Of a stretch of 10,856 nucleotides of DNA, positions 1-6,231 are shown in pieces. The stretch is from Chloroflexota bacterium (GTDB lineage: Bacteria; Chloroflexota; Dormibacteria; Dormibacterales; Dormibacteraceae), in the NCBI GenBank assembly GCA_005880175.1, contig VBJR01000015.1, positions 1-10,856 of the forward strand. The letters are read 5' to 3'. Positions within the stretch are counted from its first letter, which is position 1. The number at the start of each line of letters is the position of its first letter. The notes under the pieces were generated by a model, which saw only the letters and a list, made by a program, of their open reading frames with translations, had not been told where the DNA came from and did no database searches. Position numbers and translations under genes: made by a program.

Positions 1-6
1 CATGCC

Positions 7-20
7 GTCGAAATTTCGAC
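7..20. promoter_or_regulatory. Candidate operator: perfect 14-bp palindrome
   Basis: GTCGAAATTTCGAC reads identically on both strands and forms an AT-rich island in very GC-rich DNA. It lies 15 nt upstream of the -35 element of the sugar ABC operon. Its size and symmetry fit a dimeric repressor site. It resembles the CGAAA-N-TTTCG operators described for LacI-type regulators of xylan genes in Streptomyces, but lacks the central base. No regulator gene is adjacent within the window, so the binding protein is unknown. Confidence 0.5.
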
Positions 21-34
21 CGTCCATCGATATC

Positions 35-64
35 TTGACTCCCCCTCCACCAACGTTCTATACA
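35..64 (+). promoter_or_regulatory. Sigma70/HrdB-like promoter of the sugar ABC operon
   Basis: A -35 box TTGACT (35-40) and a -10 box TATACA (59-64) are separated by 18 nt. Both are close to the housekeeping consensus. Transcription would start near position 71, giving a leader of about 37 nt before the ATG at 108. The GATATC at 29-34 abuts the -35 box. Confidence 0.6.
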
Positions 65-91
65 AGGCAGCGTCAGCCGTCAAGCGACCAA

Positions 92-100
92 GGGGGAGGG
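92..100 (+). promoter_or_regulatory. Ribosome binding site of the sugar-binding protein gene
   Basis: GGGGGAGGG contains a perfect GGAGG core (95-99) 8 nt before the ATG at 108. This fixes the start of the first operon gene. Confidence 0.75.
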
Positions 101-107
101 CTCCGAC

Positions 108-1250
108 ATGACTGGTCGAGGAAGGATCACTCGACGGGACGTCCTGCGAATGGCCGGGGCCGGTGCCTCGCTGCTCACGGTGGGGCCGGTGCTGGCCGCG
201 TGCGGAGGCGGCGGCTCGACCGGCTCGTCGAGCGGCTCGGGCACGACGACCGCCCTGCAGGGCTCCACCGACTTCAACAACGCCAACCTGAAGAAGCTGG
301 CGACGGCGATCAAGCAGGCGCTCCAGGGCAAGGACGTGAGCCAGCTCAAGATCGCCATGGTGATCAACATCCCGGGCGACTACTGGACGCCGGGCCAGAA
401 CGGGGTCATGGCGGGCGCGAAGGAACTGGGCTTCACCGCGATGTTCCAGGCCCCGACCGGCGGCGACCTGTCGAAGCAGATCTCCATCCTGGAGACGCTC
501 AACGCGCAGCACTACGACTACAGCCTGTCGGCGATCGACCCGGCCGCGGCGCGCGGGCCGGTGGACGCCGCCGTGGCCGCGGGCCAGAACGTGATCGCCA
601 TCGACTCGCCGCTGACCGGCACGAAGACGCCGCTCCTGTACCTGGGAACGCCCAACACCGACGCGGGCAAGAAGGCCGGCGAGGCGGTGAAGACGGTGCT
701 CGGCGGCAAGGGCGACGTGGCGATCCTGACCGGGTCCCTGACCGCCGCGAACGCGCTCCAGCGCATCGACGGCTTCAAGAGCGCGCTCCAGGGCACCAGC
801 ATCAACGTGGTGCAGACGGTCAACGACCAGGGCGACCGGGCCAAGGCCGAGTCCAACGCCGAGACCGCCCTGCAGGCCAACCCCAACCTGGCCGCGATGT
901 ACGGCGTGTACTCGTACAACGGGCCCCAGGCCGCCCAGGCCGTGAAGGCCGCCGGGAAGTCGGGCAAGATCAAGATCATCGCCGACGACGTCGAGTCGGA
1001 CGCGGTGGCGCAGTTCATCAAGTCCGGCGTGATCCAGGGGACGGCGGTCCAGGACCCGTACCAGCAGGGCTACATGTCCGCGTTCGTGCTCGCCGCCATG
1101 CGGCTGCTGGGCAAGGACGCGACGAACCAGCTGCTGCAGCAGTACGTCACGACGGGCAGCGACGGCGTGGTGACGCTCAGCTCGGGCGTCGGCCTGGTCA
1201 CGAAGGACAACCTCGACACCTACAACAGCGTGCTGAACGGCGCCGCCTAG
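108..1250 (+). CDS. Sugar ABC transporter substrate-binding lipoprotein (CUT2 / ribose-binding-like)
   Basis: This 380-aa protein is the extracellular receptor of a monosaccharide importer; it is lipid-anchored and delivers sugar to the permease. Residues 7-13 (ITRRDVL) hold a twin-arginine motif, followed by a hydrophobic stretch and a lipobox VLAAC with the lipidated Cys at 32, so Tat export and lipoprotein processing are expected. A Gly/Ser-rich linker (33-47) precedes a two-lobed periplasmic-binding-protein fold (about 55-370) of the Peripla_BP_4/RbsB type. The late block DDVESDAVAQFIKSG, followed by VQDPYQQGYMSA, is typical of that family. The ATG is set by a strong Shine-Dalgarno at 8 nt. 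It is first in an operon with an RbsA-like ATPase and RbsC-like permease. The sugar cannot be read from sequence. The convergent arabinofuranosidase gene makes L-arabinose a reasonable guess; ribose, xylose or galactose remain possible. Confidence 0.9.
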   Translation: MTGRGRITRRDVLRMAGAGASLLTVGPVLAACGGGGSTGSSSGSGTTTALQGSTDFNNANLKKLATAIKQALQGKDVSQLKIAMVINIPGDYWTPGQNGVMAGAKELGFTAMFQAPTGGDLSKQISILETLNAQHYDYSLSAIDPAAARGPVDAAVAAGQNVIAIDSPLTGTKTPLLYLGTPNTDAGKKAGEAVKTVLGGKGDVAILTGSLTAANALQRIDGFKSALQGTSINVVQTVNDQGDRAKAESNAETALQANPNLAAMYGVYSYNGPQAAQAVKAAGKSGKIKIIADDVESDAVAQFIKSGVIQGTAVQDPYQQGYMSAFVLAAMRLLGKDATNQLLQQYVTTGSDGVVTLSSGVGLVTKDNLDTYNSVLNGAA

Positions 1251-2758
1251 TGAGCGCCGGCGTCGCCGTGCGGCTGGCCGGCGTCGAGAAGAGCTACGGG
1301 CCGGTGCGCGTGCTGAACGTGCCCGACCTGGAGCTCCTCGAGGGCCAGGTCGTGGGCCTGGTCGGCGAGAACGGCGCCGGCAAGTCCACGCTCATGGGCA
1401 TCCTGGCCGGCACGGTGGCGGCGGACGCGGGCGAGGTGGAGATCCGGGGCGTCCGGCTGTCGGACGGGCAGCCGGACCACGCCCAGCAGCTGGGCGTGGC
1501 GATGGTCTCGCAGGAGTTCCCGCTGGTGGACAAGCTCAGCGTGGCCGAGAACCTGTTCCTGAACCGCCGGCCGGCCGGCGCCGGCCCGCTGTTCGACCGC
1601 CGGCTGGTCGAGCGGGGGGCCGAGGCGCTGCTCCGCGACCTGGGCGTCCGCATCCCCGTGCACCGCCTGGTGGAGACGCTCCAGGTGCCCCAGCGCCAGA
1701 TGATCGAGCTGGCCAAGGCGCTCGGCCGGGACCCGCGCGTGCTGGTGCTGGACGAGCCGACGTCCGCGCTCGGCCCCGTCGAGTCGGACGTCGTGATCCG
1801 GGTGGCACGAGACAAAGCGGCCCGCGGCAGCTGCGTGCTGTTCGTCGGCCACCGGCTGGACGAGGTCCGCCGGGTGGCCGACCGGGTGCTCGTCCTCCGC
1901 AACGGCGAGCTGGTCGCCGACCTCACGCCGGCCGAGGCGACCGAGGTCCGGCTGATCCGCGAGATGGTGGGCCGGGAGCTGGAGCAGCAGGCCGCGGAGC
2001 CGCCTCCGGCGCGGGACCCGCGGACGGTCCTGGAGGTGCACGGCCTGACCGCCGAGGGCCTCGGCCCGATCGACCTCCGGGCCGGCGCGGGCGAGATCGT
2101 GGGCGTGGCCGGGCTGATGGGGTCCGGCCGCAGCCGCCTGCTGCGCGTCCTGATGGGGGCGCAGGCCCGCCTGGCCGGCGAGGTGCGGCTGCGCGACCGG
2201 CCGTACGCCCCGCGCGACACCGCGGAGGCGATCGCGGCCGGCGTCGGCATGGTGCCCGAGGACCGCAAGCTGCAGTCGCTGCTCGTGGACGCGCCGGTCC
2301 GCTGGAACCTGTCGCTGGCCGTCCTGCCCCGGCTGGCCCGCCGGACCCTGGGCCTGCTGACGCCCCGCGACGACCGCGCGCTGGCGGGGCGCCTGGTGCG
2401 CGACTTCGGCGTCCGCTGCCGGACGCCCGAGCAGGCGATCGGGACGCTGTCCGGCGGCAACCAGCAGCGCGCCGTGTTCGCCAGGTGGTTCGCGACGGAG
2501 CCCGGCCTGCTCCTGCTCGACGAGCCGACGCGCGGCATCGACGTGGGGGCCAAGGCCGAGATCTATCGCCTGGTCGAGGAGGCGGCCGCGCGCGGCATGG
2601 CGGTCGTCGTCGTCTCGTCCGAGCTGGAGGAGCTGATGCTGCTCTGTCACCGCATCGTGGTCATGGCGCGCGGCCGCATCACCGGCGAGCTCGCGCGCGG
2701 CGACTGGTCGAAGGAGCGGATCATGACGGCCGCGGCCGGCACGAGCATGGCCTCGTGA
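1250..2758 (+). CDS. Sugar ABC transporter ATP-binding protein, two NBDs (RbsA/AraG-like)
   Basis: This 502-aa cytoplasmic ATPase powers the importer. The GTG start at 1250 shares its G with the TAG stop of the preceding gene, so translation is probably coupled. NBD1 has a canonical Walker A, GENGAGKST (39-47), Walker B LVLDEPTSAL (165-174) and H-loop His201. Its signature motif is altered to LQVPQ (144-148), where relatives have LSVG/LSVA-type residues. NBD2 has the degenerate Walker A, GLMGSGRS (288-295, no Lys), usual for CUT2 transporters, a perfect signature LSGGNQQ (400-406), Walker B LLLLDEPTRGID (420-431) and the family's SSELEE in place of an H-loop His. Both domains are full length, as expected for RbsA/AraG/XylG/MglA. 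The specific sugar is not resolved. The longer frame open upstream of 1250 only shadows the binding-protein gene. Confidence 0.93.
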   Translation: MSAGVAVRLAGVEKSYGPVRVLNVPDLELLEGQVVGLVGENGAGKSTLMGILAGTVAADAGEVEIRGVRLSDGQPDHAQQLGVAMVSQEFPLVDKLSVAENLFLNRRPAGAGPLFDRRLVERGAEALLRDLGVRIPVHRLVETLQVPQRQMIELAKALGRDPRVLVLDEPTSALGPVESDVVIRVARDKAARGSCVLFVGHRLDEVRRVADRVLVLRNGELVADLTPAEATEVRLIREMVGRELEQQAAEPPPARDPRTVLEVHGLTAEGLGPIDLRAGAGEIVGVAGLMGSGRSRLLRVLMGAQARLAGEVRLRDRPYAPRDTAEAIAAGVGMVPEDRKLQSLLVDAPVRWNLSLAVLPRLARRTLGLLTPRDDRALAGRLVRDFGVRCRTPEQAIGTLSGGNQQRAVFARWFATEPGLLLLDEPTRGIDVGAKAEIYRLVEEAAARGMAVVVVSSELEELMLLCHRIVVMARGRITGELARGDWSKERIMTAAAGTSMAS

Positions 2759-3792
2759 TGCGCGGGACCGGCGTCGAGAGCCCTCCCCAGCCGGCCTCCG
2801 CCGCCGAGCCGGCGCCCGCCCGCGAGGTCCGGTTCTGGCGGTTGGCCGAGTGGCTGGCCGGGACGCCCGAGGCCGGCGTGGTCGCCGCCGTCGTGGTGAT
2901 CGTCGCCGTGCTGACGGCGGTGAACCCGTCGTTCGTCAGCGTGGACAACCTGCAGACGATGGGCCGCGACCTGGGCCAGTTCGGGATCCTGGCGGTCGGC
3001 GAGAGCTTCCCCATGCTCACCGGCGGCATCGACCTGTCGCCCGGCTCGATCACGGCCTTCAGCGGCGTGTTCGCCGCGTGGCTGAACGTGAACGCCCACG
3101 TGCCCGCGCCGCTGGTCATCGTGATCGTGCTGCTGGTCGCCGCGTCCATCGGGCTCGTGCACGGGCTGTTCGTGACGCGCCTGGACGTGCCCCCGTTCGT
3201 CATCACGCTGGTAACGCTGGTGACGGGCCAGGGCGCGGCCCTCGCGATCACGCACGGCCTGCCGATCGACAACATCGACCCGCTGTTCAACGGCTTCGTG
3301 ATCACGAACGTGCTCGGCTTCCCGCCGCCCACCCTGCTGTTCGCGCTCATCTGCGTGGCGGTCTGGTTCTTCCTGGAACGCACGTACCTGGGCCGGCAGC
3401 TGTACGCCGTGGGCGGCAACCGCGAGGCGGCGCGCCTGGCGGGCATCCGGTCCAACCGGCGCATCGTGCTCGCCTACGTGGTCAGCGCGACGTCGGCGGG
3501 GGTCGTGGGCATGCTCGTGCTGGGCCGGCTGAACGTGGGCGAGCCCGGCGTGGCCGTGGGCTGGGAGCTGACCGCGATCGCGGCGGCGGTGATCGGCGGC
3601 GTCAGCCTGTTCGGCGGGTCGGGGCGCGTCGTCGGGGTCGCGTTCGGGGCGATCCTGCTGGAGGTGATCAACAACGGGCTGATCATCCTGCACGTGTCTC
3701 CCTACTATCAGCAGATCGTGCTGGGCGCCGTGCTCGCCATCGCCATCACGCTGGACCGGCTGCGGGCCCGGCGGCTCGCCCGGCGCCGCTGA
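2758..3792 (+). CDS. Sugar ABC transporter permease (RbsC/AraH-like)
   Basis: This 344-aa integral membrane protein forms the translocation channel, probably as a homodimer, and completes the importer. The ATG at 2758 shares its A with the TGA stop of the ATPase gene; an in-frame GTG at 2755 is an alternative start. A hydrophilic N-terminus (1-37) precedes hydrophobic segments around 38-55, 76-110, 118-140, 145-165, 190-207, 236-257, 271-310 and 318-332. Family landmarks of BPD_transp_2 permeases are clear: GGIDLSPGS (89-97), GRQLYAVGGN (212-221, the loop that contacts the ATPase) followed by EAARLAGI, and GGVSLFGGSG (280-289). The Arg-rich cytoplasmic C-terminus is normal. The length fits the family, and no lesion is seen. 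A 30-bp palindrome begins 13 nt downstream and should end the operon. Confidence 0.92.
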   Translation: MRGTGVESPPQPASAAEPAPAREVRFWRLAEWLAGTPEAGVVAAVVVIVAVLTAVNPSFVSVDNLQTMGRDLGQFGILAVGESFPMLTGGIDLSPGSITAFSGVFAAWLNVNAHVPAPLVIVIVLLVAASIGLVHGLFVTRLDVPPFVITLVTLVTGQGAALAITHGLPIDNIDPLFNGFVITNVLGFPPPTLLFALICVAVWFFLERTYLGRQLYAVGGNREAARLAGIRSNRRIVLAYVVSATSAGVVGMLVLGRLNVGEPGVAVGWELTAIAAAVIGGVSLFGGSGRVVGVAFGAILLEVINNGLIILHVSPYYQQIVLGAVLAIAITLDRLRARRLARRR

Positions 3793-3804
3793 GCCGCCGC
3801 TGAC

Positions 3805-3834
3805 CGGCCGCGGGACCGCGCGGTCCCGCGGCCG
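3805..3834. terminator. Bidirectional hairpin terminator (perfect 30-bp palindrome)
   Basis: Two 15-nt arms are perfectly complementary about a centre at 3819/3820. The element lies in the 58-nt gap between the stop codons of two convergent genes, at 3792 (+) and 3851 (-). There is no U-tract on either side, as is common for GC-rich actinobacterial terminators. Its symmetry and location suit termination from both directions. Confidence 0.75.
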
Positions 3835-3850
3835 AGGGTTCAGCTTCCGA

Positions 3851-5299
3851 TCAGGGCAGCGTCCAGCGCTGGTTGGCGCCGCCGCCGCACGTGAGCAGGA
3901 CCAGCTGGGTCCCGTTGGCGGTGTTGGAGTTGGGGTCGGTCAGGCACTTGCCGGAGGCCGGGTTGACCAGCTCGCCGTTCTGCGCCTGCCAGACCTGGTT
4001 GGCCCCGCCGTTGCAGAACCACCACTCGATGGGGGTGTTGTCGTTGTGGTTGCTGGCCCCGGTGATGTCCAGGCAGCCGCCGCCGATCCGGACGGTGCCG
4101 CTGCTGGTGAACTGCCAGCTCTGCGCCGCGCGGACGCCGTTGCACGAGAACGTCTGCACGTGGGTGCCGGCCGTGGTCGAGGCGTTGGCCAGGTCCATGC
4201 ACACGCCGCTGTTGACGCCGGACACGACGGTGCCGTAGTGGCCGAGGCCGCCGTAGCCGGCCGCCACGATGTTCGCCTGCACGGCGCTGTCGGTCGCGTC
4301 CGAGGGCAGGCCGGCGGTCATCGCGCCCTCGAAGAACAGGCCCGAGGAGCTGTTGGAACCGTCGCCGCCGGTCCCCAGCGCGATCGATCCCTCCTGGTGC
4401 ATCGGCGAGTAGCCGTTGGGCGGCAGCGAGCCGTTGAACCAGGTGGTCAGCCCGCCCGTGGTCGAGTCGCCGCCCTTCAGCGCGAACGACGTCTGGCCGT
4501 TGTTCTTGAGCATCGTGGTGACGAACGTGCTGTGGTTGCCGGTGTTCGACGCGATGTCCCCGGTGTTGGCCTGGAACAGGCCGTTCTCGATGTCGGCCTG
4601 GACCCACGGGCCGGGCGTGTGGCAGCCGCCGAACCAGCACTCCGTCCCGAAGTTGATCGCGTCCATGTGGCCGTTGCCGGTGTCCCGGATCTGCGCCTCG
4701 ACGTTGCCGAAGTCGAAGCAGCAGCCGCCGTTCACGTGCTCGACGCTGGACACCATGAACATGCCTTCCGCCTGGCCGTTGACGGCGACGCCGCCGCTCG
4801 GCGCCGGGTGCCGGTAGCCCTGGCCGACCTCGATGTCCACGGCGTACGCCTCGCGGCCGCCGATGGTGATCGGCACGGCGCTCGCCCGGGCCAGGCCGTC
4901 CGTGCCCTGGCCGTTGAACCCGCCGGAGACGCGGAGGTCGTTGCCGCGGCCCGACTGGTCGAAGATCGTGGTGATCGAGCAGAGCGTGTTCCGGCAGAAC
5001 GTGTCCTGCGCGGCGGCGTTGACGATGCCGCCGGTCGAGAGCAGGCCGATGTTGGTGGACGTGTTGTCCGACGAGCGCGTCACCGTGTACAGGTTGCCGC
5101 CGTAGCTCGCGAGCAGCGCCCGCGTCGTGCTGTACGCGGCGACACACCGCTGGCCGGCCGTGGCGTAGACGTCGCAGGGACCGGACGCCGCCGCGGCCGG
5201 CGTCACCCCGGCGCCGCTCAGCACGCCGGCGCTGAGCGCAGCTGCCGCGATCCCGAGCGCCCTCCACACCGCACGCCGCGAGAACCTCGCGCTGGGCAT
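3851..5299 (-). CDS. Secreted GH54 alpha-L-arabinofuranosidase with C-terminal ricin-type CBM13 domain
   Basis: This 482-aa exported enzyme should remove terminal alpha-L-arabinofuranosyl groups from arabinan or arabinoxylan. An N-terminal signal carries SRRAVWR, then a hydrophobic Ala/Gly stretch, with cleavage likely near residue 38. The start of the mature protein (GPCDVYATAGQRCVAAYSTT) and motifs throughout residues 40-350 closely match the fungal GH54 enzyme AkAbfB as I recall it. The GH54 nucleophile corresponds to Glu201 in CCFDFGNVE, with the family's unusual adjacent cysteines at 193-194. The acid/base corresponds to Asp313 in GTGGDGSN. Residues about 358-482 form three ricin-B repeats ending in QxW motifs (Q393/W395, Q435/W437, Q477/W479), replacing the CBM42 of the fungal enzymes. 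The ATG at 5299 lies 10 nt after GGAGG. An in-frame ATG at 5308 lies only 1 nt from it and is less likely, but would add three residues. The gene converges on the sugar importer. Confidence 0.9.
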   Translation of the reverse strand: MPSARFSRRAVWRALGIAAAALSAGVLSGAGVTPAAAASGPCDVYATAGQRCVAAYSTTRALLASYGGNLYTVTRSSDNTSTNIGLLSTGGIVNAAAQDTFCRNTLCSITTIFDQSGRGNDLRVSGGFNGQGTDGLARASAVPITIGGREAYAVDIEVGQGYRHPAPSGGVAVNGQAEGMFMVSSVEHVNGGCCFDFGNVEAQIRDTGNGHMDAINFGTECWFGGCHTPGPWVQADIENGLFQANTGDIASNTGNHSTFVTTMLKNNGQTSFALKGGDSTTGGLTTWFNGSLPPNGYSPMHQEGSIALGTGGDGSNSSSGLFFEGAMTAGLPSDATDSAVQANIVAAGYGGLGHYGTVVSGVNSGVCMDLANASTTAGTHVQTFSCNGVRAAQSWQFTSSGTVRIGGGCLDITGASNHNDNTPIEWWFCNGGANQVWQAQNGELVNPASGKCLTDPNSNTANGTQLVLLTCGGGANQRWTLP

Positions 5300-5317
5300 C
5301 TCTCTCATCCCTCCCCC

Positions 5318-5333
5318 GCGCCCCTTCGGGCGC
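5318..5333 (-). promoter_or_regulatory. Stem-loop abutting the arabinofuranosidase ribosome binding site
   Basis: On the minus strand, GCGCCC-GAAG-GGGCGC forms a perfect 6-bp stem with a 4-nt loop. It directly adjoins the Shine-Dalgarno stretch GGGGGAGGG (minus strand, 5317-5309). It may protect the leader or tune access to the ribosome site. In such GC-rich DNA a short stem can also arise by chance. Confidence 0.35.
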
Positions 5334-5343
5334 CGGAATCCGA

Positions 5344-5423
5344 ATCGATGCGTCCAAAATATCGGACAGCCGTCGATATACCGAATCCGGCGTAACTGTT
5401 CCGCACCCGAGGGGGGCTGTCAA
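5344..5423 (-). promoter_or_regulatory. Candidate promoter/operator region of the arabinofuranosidase gene
   Basis: The 133-nt gap before this gene contains an exact -35 hexamer TTGACA on the minus strand (5423-5418), but no good -10 at 17-19 nt. It also holds an AT-rich island with an imperfect inverted repeat, GTCCAAAATATCGGAC (5352-5367), whose outer 4-bp arms match. ATCGAT (5344-5349) and TCGATAT (5373-5379) also occur upstream of the sugar ABC operon, at 26-31 and 27-33. A common regulator is possible but unproven. Confidence 0.35.
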
Positions 5424-5441
5424 CTGGCGAACTACTCCGGG

Positions 5442-6209
5442 CTAGGTCGCCCGGCCGGTCCTGTCCTGCCGGGCCATCTCGCCGAGGCGGTCCCAGGCCG
5501 GCGACCGCGACTCCGAGGACGTGGCGGCGAGGCGGGCCAGGGTCGGGTCGGGCGTCACCGGGCTCGACGCCTGGCTCCGCCCGGCCAGCCAGCGCCGCGC
5601 GCGCTCGGCGAGCGCCGGGAGGCGCGGGTCGTCGGGAGGCCAGTCGAACGCCTCGTCGTACTGGAGGTAGATGGCCTGGAACTCGGGGTCGGCGATCGCC
5701 TCCCGCTTGTCGGCGATCATGACGGCGGCCTGCCGGGGCGACGCCGACTGCATCAGGATCCAGCCGTCGCGCTCCATCTCGACCGCGCGCTCGCTGACCC
5801 CGAGCGCGCGCAGCCGCTCCAGGTACCCGGCGACCTCGGCCGAGACGAACAGCCCGTCGCCGCCGGTGAGCCGGGCGATCCGCTCGCGGGTGCGGCGGAG
5901 CTCCTCGGCGCGCTCCCGCAGCTGGCGGTCGATCTCGGCGACGGCGGCGGCGAACTCGCCGGGACCGGTGGCGAGCAGCGCCTTGACGCGGGCCAGCGGC
6001 ACGCCGGCCTCGGCCAGGGTCCTGATCTTGACCAGCTCGATGGCGTGCCGGGCGGTGTAGCGGCGGTACCCGGACGAGTCGCGGGCCGGCTCCTCCAGCA
6101 GGCCGCGCTGGTGGTAGTGGCGAACGGCCTTGATGGTCACGCCGGCGTACGCCGCCAGCTGCCCGATCGTGATCAGGTGCCTCGGTCGCTCGCCGTCCAA
6201 CGCCCGCAT
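5442..6209 (-). CDS. MerR-family transcriptional regulator
   Basis: This 255-aa DNA-binding protein is predicted to act as a dimer on a promoter with altered spacer length. Residues 12-79 form a typical MerR winged helix: ITIGQLAAYAGVTIKAVRHY (helix-turn-helix), the wing RDSSGYRRYT (43-52), and a second helical part ending in AGVPLARVKALL. A charged helix (about 88-114) fits the antiparallel dimerisation coiled coil. The C-terminal part (about 118-215) is a helical effector region I cannot assign; it includes DGWILMQSASP and FDWPPDDPRLPALAERARRWL. The protein has no cysteine, which argues against a metal or redox sensor. The upstream permease gene stops 22 nt before the ATG with no terminator between, so the regulator may be co-transcribed with the peptide transporter. 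The Shine-Dalgarno is weak; the in-frame TTG at codon 4 is an alternative start. Confidence 0.88.
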   Translation of the reverse strand: MRALDGERPRHLITIGQLAAYAGVTIKAVRHYHQRGLLEEPARDSSGYRRYTARHAIELVKIRTLAEAGVPLARVKALLATGPGEFAAAVAEIDRQLRERAEELRRTRERIARLTGGDGLFVSAEVAGYLERLRALGVSERAVEMERDGWILMQSASPRQAAVMIADKREAIADPEFQAIYLQYDEAFDWPPDDPRLPALAERARRWLAGRSQASSPVTPDPTLARLAATSSESRSPAWDRLGEMARQDRTGRAT

Positions 6210-6231
6210 CGTACCGGGAGGGCGGTCGCCG

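Noticed and set aside
2..1249. Open frame extending upstream of the ATPase gene on the + strand
   Set aside because: It overlaps the full-length binding-protein gene in another frame and translates to low-complexity Arg/Gly/Pro sequence. The ATPase homology begins just after the GTG at 1250.
1247..2650. Long open frame (467 codons) antisense to the sugar ATPase gene
   Set aside because: It is rich in Gln, His, Arg, Ala and Asp with no recognisable domain, as expected for the complement of a GC-rich gene. The sense strand has complete ABC motifs.
4046..5395. 449-codon open frame on the + strand opposite the arabinofuranosidase gene
   Set aside because: It is compositionally biased (Val/Ala/Arg/Gly) with no motif, and the opposite strand encodes a complete GH54-CBM13 protein.
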